From assembly GCF_040361215.1 (NCBI RefSeq), contig NZ_APND01000003.1:124001-188000 (forward strand): a stretch of DNA of 64,000 nt. Direction: 5' to 3'. Both the position numbers and the translations under genes were made by a program. Of the stretch, positions 17,525-26,455 are shown piece after piece (position 1 is the first letter of the stretch; every line of letters starts with the position of its first letter). Source of the stretch: Salinisphaera dokdonensis (lineage in GTDB: Bacteria; Pseudomonadota; Gammaproteobacteria; Nevskiales; Salinisphaeraceae). The notes beneath the pieces were generated by a model. The model worked only from the letters and a program-made list of their open reading frames with translations. It did no database searches and was not told the origin of the DNA.

Positions 17525-19228
17525 ATGCGTCTATCCGCCTTCGCGCTGTCCACCACCAAAGAGACTCCGGCCGATGCCGAGATCGTGTCGCACCAGCTGA
17601 TGCTGCGTGCCGGCATGATCCGCAAGCTCGGCGCCGGCCTGTATACGTGGAGCCCGCTGGGTATGCGCGTGCTGCGCCGGGTGGAAACCATCGTGCGCGA
17701 AGAAATGAACGCCACGGGCGCGCTGGAAGTGCTGATGCCGGCGATCCAGCCGTCCGAGCTGTGGCGGGAATCCGGCCGCTGGGAGCAGATGGGCGATCTC
17801 ATGCTGCGCATGCACGACCGCGCCGAGCGCGAATACTGCTTCGGCCCGACCCATGAAGAAGTCATCACCGATTTCGTCAAGCGCGATATCAGCAGCTACA
17901 AGCAACTGCCGGTGAATTTCTACCAGATCCAGACCAAGTTCCGCGACGAGATCCGGCCCCGTTTCGGGCTCATGCGCGCCCGCGAATTCATCATGAAGGA
18001 TGCCTACTCCTTCCATATGGATGAGGCCGATCTGGACCGCGAATACCACGCCATGCGCGCGGCCTATACGGCGATTCTCGATCGCATCGGCCTGGACTAT
18101 CGCGTGGTCGCTGCCGATTCGGGCGCCATCGGTGGCGCGAAGTCCGAAGAGTTCCATGTGCTGGCGCAGGCCGGCGAAGATGAACTCGCGGTCTCGGAAG
18201 ACGGCCGCTATGCCGCGAATATCGAGGCCGCAATCACCCTGCCCGGTAAAGACGAACGCCCGGCCCCGTCGGGCGAGCTGCGCAAGGTGGACACGCCCGG
18301 CGTCGCAACCATCGCGGATCTGTGCCAGTCGCTCGATCTGCCCGTGGAAACCACGGCCAAGGCTATCGTGGTCATGGGCGACGACGACAAGCCTGTACTG
18401 ATGGTGCTGCGCGGCGACCACACGCTCAACGACATCAAGGCCGAGGGCATCGAAGGCATCGCCACGCCGCTCAAGTTCGCCGAGGAAAACGTCATTCGCG
18501 AACACTTCGGCGCCGGTCCCGGCTCGCTCGGCCCGGTCAATACCAACGTGCGCGTGATCGCGGACTACGCCGTACAGAACGCGGCCGACATGGCCGTCGG
18601 CGCAAACTACGACGGCGCCCACTTCGTGAACTTCAACTGGGGCCGCGACGCGATCGAGCCCGAGTTCGCGGACCTGCGCAACGTGACTGCCGGCGATCCC
18701 AGCCCGGACGGCTCGCCGCTGTCGGTGTTGCGTGGCATCGAGGTCGGCCACGTCTTCCAGCTCGGCGACAAGTACAGCAAAGCGCTCGAATTGAGCGTGC
18801 TCGACGAGAACGGCAAGGCCGTGACCCCACAGATGGGCTGCTACGGCTTTGGCGTGTCGCGTATCGTCGCCGCCGCCATCGAGCAGTGCTACGACGACGC
18901 CGGCATCTGCTGGCCGACCGCTATCGCGCCGTTCGAGCTGGTGATCATCCCGATCAAGGCCGACAAGTCGGCCACCGTGCGCGAGGCCTGCGAGAAGCTA
19001 TACACCGAATGCCGTCAGGCCGGCATCGATGTCGCCTACGACGACCGTGGCCTGCGTCCCGGCCCGATGTTCGCCGATGCCGAACTGATCGGCATCCCGC
19101 ATCGTGTGGTGGTTTCCGATCGTGGCATCGACGCGGGCACGCTCGAATACAAGGGCCGGCGCGATAGCGAAAACAGCCAGATCGAGTTCAGCCTGGAAGC
19201 GCTCAGGCAAAAGTTGTCGCAAGGCTAG
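17525..19228 (+). CDS. proS: Prolyl-tRNA synthetase
   Basis: Class II aminoacyl-tRNA synthetase charging tRNA-Pro; 567 residues, the usual size for the bacterial type. Motif 1/2 regions appear as LPAGLYTWSPLGMRVL-like (here GAGLYTWSPLGMRVLRR) and FRDEIRPRFGLMRAREF. A YbaK-like insertion editing domain spans roughly 240-390, with motif 3 in GCYGFGVSRIVAA and a C-terminal anticodon-binding domain (ELVIIPIKAD onward). It appears to be monocistronic; the downstream lytic transglycosylase may be co-transcribed. Confidence 0.97.
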   Translation: MRLSAFALSTTKETPADAEIVSHQLMLRAGMIRKLGAGLYTWSPLGMRVLRRVETIVREEMNATGALEVLMPAIQPSELWRESGRWEQMGDLMLRMHDRAEREYCFGPTHEEVITDFVKRDISSYKQLPVNFYQIQTKFRDEIRPRFGLMRAREFIMKDAYSFHMDEADLDREYHAMRAAYTAILDRIGLDYRVVAADSGAIGGAKSEEFHVLAQAGEDELAVSEDGRYAANIEAAITLPGKDERPAPSGELRKVDTPGVATIADLCQSLDLPVETTAKAIVVMGDDDKPVLMVLRGDHTLNDIKAEGIEGIATPLKFAEENVIREHFGAGPGSLGPVNTNVRVIADYAVQNAADMAVGANYDGAHFVNFNWGRDAIEPEFADLRNVTAGDPSPDGSPLSVLRGIEVGHVFQLGDKYSKALELSVLDENGKAVTPQMGCYGFGVSRIVAAAIEQCYDDAGICWPTAIAPFELVIIPIKADKSATVREACEKLYTECRQAGIDVAYDDRGLRPGPMFADAELIGIPHRVVVSDRGIDAGTLEYKGRRDSENSQIEFSLEALRQKLSQG

Positions 19229-19286
19229 CCGATACCGTCGTTACGCCACGCGTGGATACCTTGTGACCCGCGCGGCGATTGGGTGG

Positions 19287-19979
19287 ATGACGGCCAGACA
19301 GGCCATCGGCTCTGAACCGGATTCGTGGGGGCGGCGCGATTTGATCATCGAGCATTCGGAAACACAGGCGCAGCCGCATCGACGCGGGCTGCGGCCCGGC
19401 GGTGTAGCAGCGCTGTTGCTCGTGCTCGCTTCGATGATCCTGGGCGGCACGGCACAGGCCGCCGCGGCCGCACGGCCCGGCGAGGTCGATCCGGACCTGC
19501 GCCGCGCGCTCGTGGCCGCGGTGCAGGAATCGGCCACCTTCTCGAATCGCTTCGAGGCCGAAGTCTGGCTCATGGATATGTCCACCCGGCTGGCCCGCCA
19601 GATGCCGGACGTCGGTCGCCGCATGGCCCTGCTCAAGACCGTGCACGCTGAGGCCACGCGCGCCGGGCTCGATCCGCAGATCGTGCTGTCGCTGATTCAG
19701 GTCGAGTCCGCCTTCAAGCGTTTCGCCGTGTCCTCGGCCGGCGCGATGGGGCTGATGCAGGTGATGCCGTTCTGGATCGACGAGATCGGGCGACCTGACG
19801 ACAATCTCTTCGATATGCGCACCAACCTGCGTTACGGCTGCACGATCCTCGCCCACTACCTCAAGCGCGAGAAAGGCGACCTCACCGACGCGCTGGCCCG
19901 CTACAACGGCAGCCTCGGCAAGTACTGGTATCCGTCGCGCGTAGCCACCGCCCTGCAGACCCGCTGGTACGCACGCTGA
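19287..19979 (+). CDS. Lytic transglycosylase (SLT domain), exported
   Basis: A soluble lytic murein transglycosylase-like protein cleaving peptidoglycan glycan strands. After a hydrophobic export signal (LLLVLASMILGGTAQA) and a short helical region, the SLT domain shows IQVESAFKRFAVSSAGAMGLMQ, where the Glu in VES is the expected catalytic acid, followed by FDMRTNLRYGC and LARYNGSLGKYWYPSRV. The frame is open back into proS; the ATG at 19287 is the first sensible start after the proS stop, while a TTG at 19340 would give a more compact signal peptide. The C-terminal third is the best supported part. Confidence 0.88.
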   Translation: MTARQAIGSEPDSWGRRDLIIEHSETQAQPHRRGLRPGGVAALLLVLASMILGGTAQAAAAARPGEVDPDLRRALVAAVQESATFSNRFEAEVWLMDMSTRLARQMPDVGRRMALLKTVHAEATRAGLDPQIVLSLIQVESAFKRFAVSSAGAMGLMQVMPFWIDEIGRPDDNLFDMRTNLRYGCTILAHYLKREKGDLTDALARYNGSLGKYWYPSRVATALQTRWYAR

Positions 19980-20068
19980 CGCGCCGCTCGCCGCGCTGGC
20001 GGGCAGCGATTGCGTCCGGGCCGGCGCGCCCGCACGATATGCCGCCGGTTCACCCCTACGCCGCCGCC

Positions 20069-20428
20069 ATGCGTCTGTACTACAACCCGCGCTGTTCCAA
20101 GTCGCGCGCAGCACGTCAGCTTCTCGAAGAGGCCGGTCACGCCGTCGAGATCGTGAACTATCTCGATACGCCGCCCGATGCCATCACGCTCGCCCGCCTG
20201 CTCGAACACCTCGATGCCGAACCGGCCGACCTGGTGCGCACGACCGACGCGGCTTTCCGGGATCGAGCGCACCCAGCCACCACGCTGAATCGCGAAGCGG
20301 TAATCGATCTGCTCCAGGCCACACCAGAACTGATGCAGCGCCCCGTGCTCGATACCGGTACGCGCGCGATCATCGCCAGGCCACCCGAGCGCGTATTCGA
20401 ACTCGTCGACAACTCGCACAACCACTAA
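20069..20428 (+). CDS. ArsC-family thioredoxin-fold protein (YfgD-like)
   Basis: A 119-residue thioredoxin-fold protein of the ArsC/Spx group. It starts MRLYYNPRCSKSRAA, with the conserved Cys in the CSKS loop that aligns with the arsenate-reductase active site. A later REAVIDLLQATPELMQRPV segment matches the conserved RP pair that binds arsenate or glutathione. It resembles E. coli YfgD more than plasmid ArsC. No ars operator or ArsB neighbour is present, so an arsenate role is only a family-based guess. The ATG at 20069 is favoured over an upstream one at 20039 because it begins the fold directly. It is 3 bp upstream of wrbA. Confidence 0.88.
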   Translation: MRLYYNPRCSKSRAARQLLEEAGHAVEIVNYLDTPPDAITLARLLEHLDAEPADLVRTTDAAFRDRAHPATTLNREAVIDLLQATPELMQRPVLDTGTRAIIARPPERVFELVDNSHNH

Positions 20429-20431
20429 CGC

Positions 20432-21073
20432 ATGAGCGACCAGCCCATGACCGACAATTCTTCGCCCGGCGCCAGCCGCGACATCCTCGTGCTCTACTAC
20501 AGCCGCAGCGGCGCCACCGCCGCGCTCGCCAACGAGGTCGCACGCGGCGTCGCGCGGGCCAAGCCCATGCAGGCACGCGTACGCACCGTGCCGGAAGTCT
20601 CGCCCCAGACCGAAGCCAGCCAGCCGGCCGTGCCGGAAAGCGGCGCGCCCTATGTCAGCCACGATGACCTGGAAGATTGCGCGGGCCTGATCATCGGTTC
20701 GCCCACGCGCTTCGGCAACATGGCGGCACCGCTGAAATACTTCATCGACACGCTTTCGGGCCAGTGGCTCTCGGGCACGCTCGCCGACAAGCCGGGTGCG
20801 GTATTCACATCGACCGGCAGCCTGCACGGCGGCCAGGAAACTACGCTCACCAGCATGATGCTGCCCCTGATCCACCACGGCATGCTCATCGTCGGCCTGA
20901 CTTATACCGCCGACAACTTGCTCGCCGAAACCGATAGCGGCGGCACGCCCTACGGCGCGAGCCATGTCTCCGGCGTGCTGGGCGACAAGGCGCTCACCGA
21001 GATCGAGAAGCAACTCGCCCGCAATCTCGGCGAGCGGGTCGCCCGCACCGCCCTGAAGCTTGGAGCTGCCTGA
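20432..21073 (+). CDS. wrbA: WrbA-type NAD(P)H:quinone oxidoreductase
   Basis: A 213-residue flavodoxin-like quinone reductase that performs two-electron reduction of quinones with FMN. The FMN phosphate-binding loop reads YYSRSGATAALA, followed by GSPTRFGNMAAPLKYFID and FTSTGSLHGGQETTL, all WrbA-like. It starts 3 bp after the ArsC-like gene and its stop overlaps the start of the DUF2069 gene, an arrangement common in gammaproteobacteria that suggests one operon. Confidence 0.93.
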   Translation: MSDQPMTDNSSPGASRDILVLYYSRSGATAALANEVARGVARAKPMQARVRTVPEVSPQTEASQPAVPESGAPYVSHDDLEDCAGLIIGSPTRFGNMAAPLKYFIDTLSGQWLSGTLADKPGAVFTSTGSLHGGQETTLTSMMLPLIHHGMLIVGLTYTADNLLAETDSGGTPYGASHVSGVLGDKALTEIEKQLARNLGERVARTALKLGAA

Positions 21074-21423
21074 TGCGCTGGTCCCGCTATGCACTCGGCC
21101 TGGCTATTGCCGGCAATGTCGCCGTGATCGCCAGCCTGTTCCTCCTGGCAGGCGTATCAGCCGGCCCCCGGCTGGTTCTTGCCGTGGTGTTCAGCCTGCC
21201 GCTGATTGCCTCGCTGAACGGGCTTTGCCGTGCCCGCCTGTATACCGCTGCCTGGGCGTCGATGGCGGCCATGTTCTATCTGGCCTATGCCATGGTCGAG
21301 TACATCGCCGGCGCCGGCACGGCCGCCGTCGATATCTGCCTGGCCGGCAGTATCGCGATGTTCGTGGGCACCGTTGTGTTCGCGAAATGGGATGCCCGGG
21401 AAAACGAAGCTGCACGCGACTGA
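21073..21423 (+). CDS. DUF2069 membrane protein
   Basis: A 116-residue protein with four predicted transmembrane helices (about 7-29, 32-50, 58-78, 85-105), matching the DUF2069 family. Its function is unknown. Typically, as here, it follows wrbA directly (start overlaps the wrbA stop by one base), so the two are probably co-expressed. Confidence 0.86.
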   Translation: MRWSRYALGLAIAGNVAVIASLFLLAGVSAGPRLVLAVVFSLPLIASLNGLCRARLYTAAWASMAAMFYLAYAMVEYIAGAGTAAVDICLAGSIAMFVGTVVFAKWDARENEAARD

Positions 21424-21479
21424 CGCGCGTTCTCACGACAGCGCAAGCCGGCCTCGCCCAGCTGAATGCCCCTAACCAA

Positions 21480-23087
21480 CTAGTCGGCAAACCACAGACC
21501 GGGATTGAGCATGCCCGTCGGATCCAGCGCACTCTTCGCGCCGCGGATCGCGCTGCGAAACGCATCCGGTATCTCGGTGCGTGCCCAGGTCTTGTGGTCG
21601 CGCCCCATGGCATGGTGATGGCTCATGGTGCCACCGCCTGCGACTACCGCTTCCGAAACCGCGGCCTTGAGCGCGTGCCATTGGGTAAGCAGCGCGTCGT
21701 GTTCGCCGGGCGCATAGAACGAGAAATACAGCGCGACCCCATCGGTGTAGGCATGGGTCACACGACAGGCGACGCCGCCGTGCCCACAGACTTCATCCAG
21801 AGCCTCACCGGTCGCTTCCAAGACGCTGTGATAGAAGGCCGGCACGGCCGACCATGGCACCGCCGTTTCGAAGGTATCCACGATCACCGCATGGTCAAGC
21901 AACGCATCGCGCAAGTAGGGCTGGCGGAAGAAGGCCTCTCGCCAATCGCCGGCGCCGCTGTCGCCGGATGTACGCGGCGTGCCGCCATGAGCACGGGCAA
22001 TCTCGACCGCGGCGTCGCGCTGGCGCGAGACGTCGTACTCGCCCTCGAAGCCGAGAATCATCAGCGCGCCCTCTCCGGCCCCGCCCGCCAGCGCGGTCGA
22101 GACCATATGCTCGAACGGATCGAGCACGCGCATCTGCGCCGGCCAGATCTCGGCCTGGGCGATGGCACGGGTGGCTTCCAGCGCAGTCTCGAAATCACGA
22201 AAACCGATGGATGCCGAGAGCTTGTGCGCCGGATCGGCCACCAGGCGTAGACGCACATCGGTGATCACGCCCAGCGCGCCTTCGCTGCCGGCCCAGAGCC
22301 GGTTCGGATCCGGGCCGATGCTGGAGGCGGGTAATGGGCGTGTCGTCGACGTGCTGCCGTCTGGCAGCATTACCGATAGCGACTGCACCCGATCCTCGAT
22401 CTTGGCGCGCAGGGTAGAGAAATGCCCGGCGCCGCGGGTGGCAACCCAGCCGCCGAGCGTGGAATGGAAATACGACTGCGGATAATGCCGTACGGCAAGA
22501 CCAGTGCCGGCCAGCGCGTTCTCCAGCGCCGGCCCGAGAATGCCGGCCTCGGCATGCACGACGCGGTCACGCTCGTTGATACCGAACACCTGATTCATGC
22601 GCTGCAGGTCGATCGTGACCGCACCGGGCCAGTCGCCCATATCCTCCGGGTTCACACCCCCGACCACGCTGGAACCGCCGCCGAAGGGAATCGCTGCCAG
22701 GCCGGCATCCGACGCCCAGGCCAGCGTATCCTCCAACTCCTGCGGATTGCGCGGCGTGGCGACCGCAGCCGGCGCGGCCAACGGCGTGCCGGCGCGTAGG
22801 GTGGCGAGATCGCGAAAACTGCGACCGACCGCGCGCAGCAGGCGCTGGTCGTGATCAGTCGAGACGAATGCCGCGAGCGCTTGCGGCGGATCGACCGCGG
22901 GCGTGGCGAGCGTCACATCGGCCGCACTCGGCCCCGGCCGTGCCGGCTGCGGCGCACCGCCGAGCACCGGCGCCATCACGTCGAGGATCGGTTGCAGCGT
23001 GGACTTGTCGATGGCGTCCTCGACATAGCCCCAGCCCATGGGGTTACGGGTCTTGTTCAAGCAGTTCTCCTCGTATGGCCGCGACAT
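21480..23087 (-). CDS. FAD-binding oxidase, alkyl-DHAP-synthase-like
   Basis: A 535-residue flavoprotein of the VAO/PCMH fold most like alkyldihydroxyacetonephosphate synthase (AGPS), which in eukaryotes exchanges an acyl for an alkyl chain in ether-lipid synthesis. It opens with the group-typical NPMGWGY. The FAD-binding domain shows IPFGGGSSVVGG, VHAEAGILGPALE and PQSYFHSTLGGWVATRGAG, and the cap domain ends in the AGPS-like histidine run SHHHAMGRD. Bacterial relatives are mostly uncharacterised, so the substrate is not known, and D-lactate or glycolate oxidase activity is less likely. A single gene, divergent from nothing obvious and convergent with DUF2069. Confidence 0.82.
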   Translation of the reverse strand: MSRPYEENCLNKTRNPMGWGYVEDAIDKSTLQPILDVMAPVLGGAPQPARPGPSAADVTLATPAVDPPQALAAFVSTDHDQRLLRAVGRSFRDLATLRAGTPLAAPAAVATPRNPQELEDTLAWASDAGLAAIPFGGGSSVVGGVNPEDMGDWPGAVTIDLQRMNQVFGINERDRVVHAEAGILGPALENALAGTGLAVRHYPQSYFHSTLGGWVATRGAGHFSTLRAKIEDRVQSLSVMLPDGSTSTTRPLPASSIGPDPNRLWAGSEGALGVITDVRLRLVADPAHKLSASIGFRDFETALEATRAIAQAEIWPAQMRVLDPFEHMVSTALAGGAGEGALMILGFEGEYDVSRQRDAAVEIARAHGGTPRTSGDSGAGDWREAFFRQPYLRDALLDHAVIVDTFETAVPWSAVPAFYHSVLEATGEALDEVCGHGGVACRVTHAYTDGVALYFSFYAPGEHDALLTQWHALKAAVSEAVVAGGGTMSHHHAMGRDHKTWARTEIPDAFRSAIRGAKSALDPTGMLNPGLWFAD

Positions 23088-23228
23088 GGGCGGCGTCTAT
23101 TATTTTTATCGCGGGCTCCCGGGCAGCGTTTCGACGACAGCCACCATAGAGCGCGCTTTCTGCGGAGTGTACAAAACCCAGTCCGAGTCGGCGCAGCGCC
23201 CGTGCGGCGCGAAGAAACCGCCGACGGC

Positions 23229-23924
23229 TCAGCCTTCGGCGGCGAGCGTCTGCTTCACAAAGGGAATGGTAAGGCGACGATGGGCGGCGAGCGATGCATG
23301 GTCGAGGGTATCCAGTGCACGCATAAGCGCCGGCACATCGCGCTCGCCGTGGCGCAGCAGCCAGCGGGCGGTCGCATAGGGCAGATCCATGCCGCGTTGG
23401 GCGGCCCGTTCGACCAGCAGGTCCAGCTTGTCGCTGTCATCGAGCTCAATCGCCGCGACCGCCCCACCCCAGCCCAGCCGGCTGGCCAGATCCGGCAGCG
23501 TCAGGCCGATCTCGCGCGGTGAGTTACGATCCGCCGCGAGCAGGCGGCCGCCGCTCGCGCGCAGGCCATCCGTCAGGCTCAGCAGGGCGATCTCGGCATC
23601 GCGGTCACCGGCAATCGCGCCCACGTCGTCGATGCAGACGCAGTCCATATCCTGCAGCCCGACGAGCAACGATTCGGCCTGATCGGCCATCTGGGCGAGC
23701 GGTACGTACACACTGCGATCCCCGGCATCGCCGGCGGCGCGACAGGCTGCCTGAAGCAGATGCGTCTTGCCGCTGGCTTCCGGCCCATGCAGGAAAAGAC
23801 GCTCGCTGCGGCCGTCGACGATCTGCTCGACCGCGGCCCGCACCTGCGCGTTGGTCGCACCAACGAACGCTTCGAGCGTTGCGCTCTGCGGCAGCTGTAC
23901 GCCAAGAATCATCTGCGTGGCCAT
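23229..23924 (-). CDS. hda: DnaA regulatory inactivator Hda
   Basis: Hda is a short DnaA-like AAA+ protein that, with the sliding clamp, stimulates ATP hydrolysis by DnaA and prevents re-initiation. The 231-residue protein starts with the clamp-binding type motif near residues 8-12 (VQLPQS) and lacks the DnaA DNA-binding domain. Walker A is GPEASGKTHLLQA and Walker B is CVCIDDVGAI. It is 31 bp downstream of the PerM-type permease on the same strand, as is common in gammaproteobacteria (perM/purM/hda neighbourhood). Confidence 0.9.
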   Translation of the reverse strand: MATQMILGVQLPQSATLEAFVGATNAQVRAAVEQIVDGRSERLFLHGPEASGKTHLLQAACRAAGDAGDRSVYVPLAQMADQAESLLVGLQDMDCVCIDDVGAIAGDRDAEIALLSLTDGLRASGGRLLAADRNSPREIGLTLPDLASRLGWGGAVAAIELDDSDKLDLLVERAAQRGMDLPYATARWLLRHGERDVPALMRALDTLDHASLAAHRRLTIPFVKQTLAAEG

Positions 23925-23955
23925 TCAGACCCCGCTCCGCGCCGTCAGGTCCATG

Positions 23956-24993
23956 TCAGTGATCCAGATAGAGTCGGCTGGAACGCCACTGGCGGCCGCC
24001 ATAGCGCACCACCACCGCAACCGCGGCAGCTACGGGCAGCGCAATGAGCACGCCCGCAAAGCCGAGCAACTGGCCGCCGGCAAGCACCGCGAAAATCACC
24101 CATACCGGGTGCAGGCCGATGGCATCGCCGAGCAACAGCGGCTGCAGCACGACCTGTTCGAGCACCTGGCCAATGCCGAATACGATAAACACCCAGATCA
24201 GCGCGAACGGATCGCCGGTCTGCACGAGCATCGCGATACTCGAGATCGCCAGGCCACTGATCACGCCGACATAGGGCACGAAGCTCACGATGCCCGCGCC
24301 CAGGCCGATCACCAGCGCCAGATCCAGTCCGGCCAGCCAGAGGCCGACGATATATACCGAGCCCAGCACGGTCATCACCAGCAGCTGGCCACGGATGAAC
24401 TGCCCCAGCACCTGGTCGGTTTCCTGGGCGAGTTCGCTGATCGTGCCGACATAGCGGCGCGGCAGCTGCGACTTGATCCAGGCCACCATGTGATCCCAGT
24501 CGCGCAGCAGGTAGAACATGATCACGGGGATCAACAGGATGTTCATGGCGATGGCCATGAGCGCGGTGCCCGAGGAGAACGCCTTCTTGGCCACCGACGA
24601 GGCGAAGCCACCGGCGGTGCCCCAGTTATCGGCAATCAGCGTCTTGATCGATTCGACATCGAGTGCGCGGCCGCCCAGGTAAGGGGCCGTGGTCTGCTGT
24701 ATCCAGTCCGCATAGCGCGGCAGATTCTGGACCAGCGTATTGATCTGTTGCTGCAACTGCGGCAGGAGCAACAACAACAGCAGGGTGAACACGACCACCA
24801 CCACGGCGAAAACCACGACCACGCCGCTGGTGCGCGACAACCGCAGCGTCTCGAGCCGGTCGACGATCGGGTCGCAAACGTAGGCAAGCCCCGCGCCGAT
24901 CAGAAATGGGGTGAGCACCGACCCCAGCAGCCACACGGCCAACACCACGAAAGCCAGCAGCCCGAGCACGAGATTGCGTTGCCGTTTCATCAT
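23956..24993 (-). CDS. AI-2E family permease (PerM-like)
   Basis: A 345-residue inner-membrane protein of the AI-2E/PerM/UPF0118 family, with about eight predicted helices: paired N-terminal helices, a large soluble segment (about 70-150, LLPQLQQQINTLVQNLPRYADW) and a C-terminal helical block containing the conserved GLGAGIVSFVPYVG and LPVAAAVAVV. Transport of a specific solute is not established for this branch; some members export AI-2 or act as Na+/H+ antiporters. It is divergent from purM and upstream of hda, the usual synteny. Confidence 0.88.
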   Translation of the reverse strand: MMKRQRNLVLGLLAFVVLAVWLLGSVLTPFLIGAGLAYVCDPIVDRLETLRLSRTSGVVVVFAVVVVVFTLLLLLLLPQLQQQINTLVQNLPRYADWIQQTTAPYLGGRALDVESIKTLIADNWGTAGGFASSVAKKAFSSGTALMAIAMNILLIPVIMFYLLRDWDHMVAWIKSQLPRRYVGTISELAQETDQVLGQFIRGQLLVMTVLGSVYIVGLWLAGLDLALVIGLGAGIVSFVPYVGVISGLAISSIAMLVQTGDPFALIWVFIVFGIGQVLEQVVLQPLLLGDAIGLHPVWVIFAVLAGGQLLGFAGVLIALPVAAAVAVVVRYGGRQWRSSRLYLDH

Positions 24994-25409
24994 CCAGCGG
25001 ACACCATCAGCCCGGCACGCGTGAACGCGCGGAAGGCTCGCAACGATTGAACTGCGGTGCGGCGGCTACTCTCGATGCCGCGAAACGAGCGGTGCTGCAC
25101 GAAGACCTCGGCATGAAACGACGATGGCGACAGGCACGATATGGCAGTCGTGTCACACCGCCCATCATTGCTGCCTGTCATTGCAGGGCCGCGTCCACAT
25201 CGTGCGCTCCAGTTTCGTTTACACGTCCGGCGAACACCGAACTCTGCTGCGGCAGATTGGCGTATTTCACGCCTGTTCGCTGCACCGGAAACAAGTCAAC
25301 GCGACTGCGGATCAGCATGAATGGCGGCAGACCCCAACTCCCGCGTTACAATAACATGCGTGCCCCCGCACCGGCGGGCGCCGTTTTCCCAAACCGCGAG
25401 CGATCACAC
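24994..25409. promoter_or_regulatory. Divergent perM/purM intergenic region
   Basis: A 416-bp stretch without a convincing gene. It must hold promoters for the divergent permease and purM genes. The only -10-like element I would point to for purM is TACAAT at 25347-25352, about 60 bp before the GTG start, without a good -35. No PurR-type box, riboswitch or terminator was recognised. Open frames here run into purM but are not protein-like. Confidence 0.35.
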
Positions 25410-26453
25410 GTGAGTCAACGCCCTTCCCTGACCTATGCCGATGCCGGCGTGGATATTGATGCCGGCAACCGTCTGGTGGACGAGATTCGTGGCCCGGTCG
25501 AAGCCACCCGCCGCCCGGAAGTGATCGGCGGCCTGGGTGGTTTCGGCGGCCTGTTCGAGTTGCCGGTGGACCGCTATCGCCGCCCCGTGCTGGTCTCCGG
25601 CACCGACGGCGTCGGCACCAAGCTGCGCCTGGCGATCGACGCCGCCCGCTATGACGGCATCGGCATCGACCTGGTCGCCATGTGCGTGAACGACGTCCTG
25701 GTCACTGGCGCCGAGCCGCTGTTCTTTCTCGATTACTACGCGACCGCGCATCTTGATGCCGCGGTCGCCGCACCGGTGATCAAGAGCATTGCCGAGGGCT
25801 GCCAGCAGGCCGGTGCCTCACTTGTCGGCGGCGAGACCGCGGAAATGCCGGGCATGTACGCCAGCGGCGATTTCGATCTCGCCGGCTTCTGTGTCGGCGT
25901 GGTCGAATACGACCGCCGCATCGACGGCAGCCGCATGACCGAGGACGGCGTTGTGCTCGGGCTGGCCTCGTCCGGGCCGCATTCCAACGGCTACTCGCTC
26001 GTCCGCCGGATTCTCGACGTGGCCGGCGCCACGCTGGATACCCGCCTGGGCGATCAGAGCCTGGGTGATGCCCTGCTCGCGCCGACACGTATCTATGTAA
26101 AGGCGATCCAGAAGCTGCTCGAAGCCGTCGACGTGCAGGGCATGGCCCACGTCACCGGCGGCGGCCTGGCCGAAAACTTCGCCCGTGTAATGCCCGAACA
26201 TCTGGCCGCCACGCTAGAACGCAGCGCCTGGCAGCAGCCGCCGATCTTCGACTGGCTGGCCGATGCCGGCAATGTCAGCGACGCCGAGATGGCGCGCACT
26301 TTCAATTGCGGCATCGGATTCTGCGTGGTGGTGCCAGCCGATCAGGTCGCCCAGTCCATCGACATCCTCACCGGCGCCGGCGAGCAGGTCTTCACACTCG
26401 GCCGTATCCATGCGCGCGAAAACGCGGCCGACGACGCCGTTCGACTGGTTTGA
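25410..26453 (+). CDS. purM: Phosphoribosylformylglycinamidine cyclo-ligase
   Basis: PurM closes FGAM to AIR in purine synthesis. The 347-residue protein starts at a GTG (25410) giving VSQRPSLTYADAGVDIDAGN, which matches the E. coli start SLSYKDAGVDIDAGN. The frame is open 121 codons further upstream but that part is not conserved. ATP-binding landmarks include GTDGVGTKLRLA, the metal/ATP DLVAMCVNDVLV and GGETAEMPGMY. It is followed 2 bp later by purN, the standard purMN operon. Confidence 0.96.
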   Translation: MSQRPSLTYADAGVDIDAGNRLVDEIRGPVEATRRPEVIGGLGGFGGLFELPVDRYRRPVLVSGTDGVGTKLRLAIDAARYDGIGIDLVAMCVNDVLVTGAEPLFFLDYYATAHLDAAVAAPVIKSIAEGCQQAGASLVGGETAEMPGMYASGDFDLAGFCVGVVEYDRRIDGSRMTEDGVVLGLASSGPHSNGYSLVRRILDVAGATLDTRLGDQSLGDALLAPTRIYVKAIQKLLEAVDVQGMAHVTGGGLAENFARVMPEHLAATLERSAWQQPPIFDWLADAGNVSDAEMARTFNCGIGFCVVVPADQVAQSIDILTGAGEQVFTLGRIHARENAADDAVRLV

Positions 26454-26455
26454 TC

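Noticed and set aside
17531..18751. A 406-codon open frame opposite proS.
   Set aside because: It is rich in His, Ala, Gly and Val with no fold-like pattern and lies wholly within proS.
23767..25050. A 427-codon plus-strand frame opposite hda and the permease.
   Set aside because: Low-complexity His/Gln/Arg runs opposite a typical permease; a shadow of the real genes.
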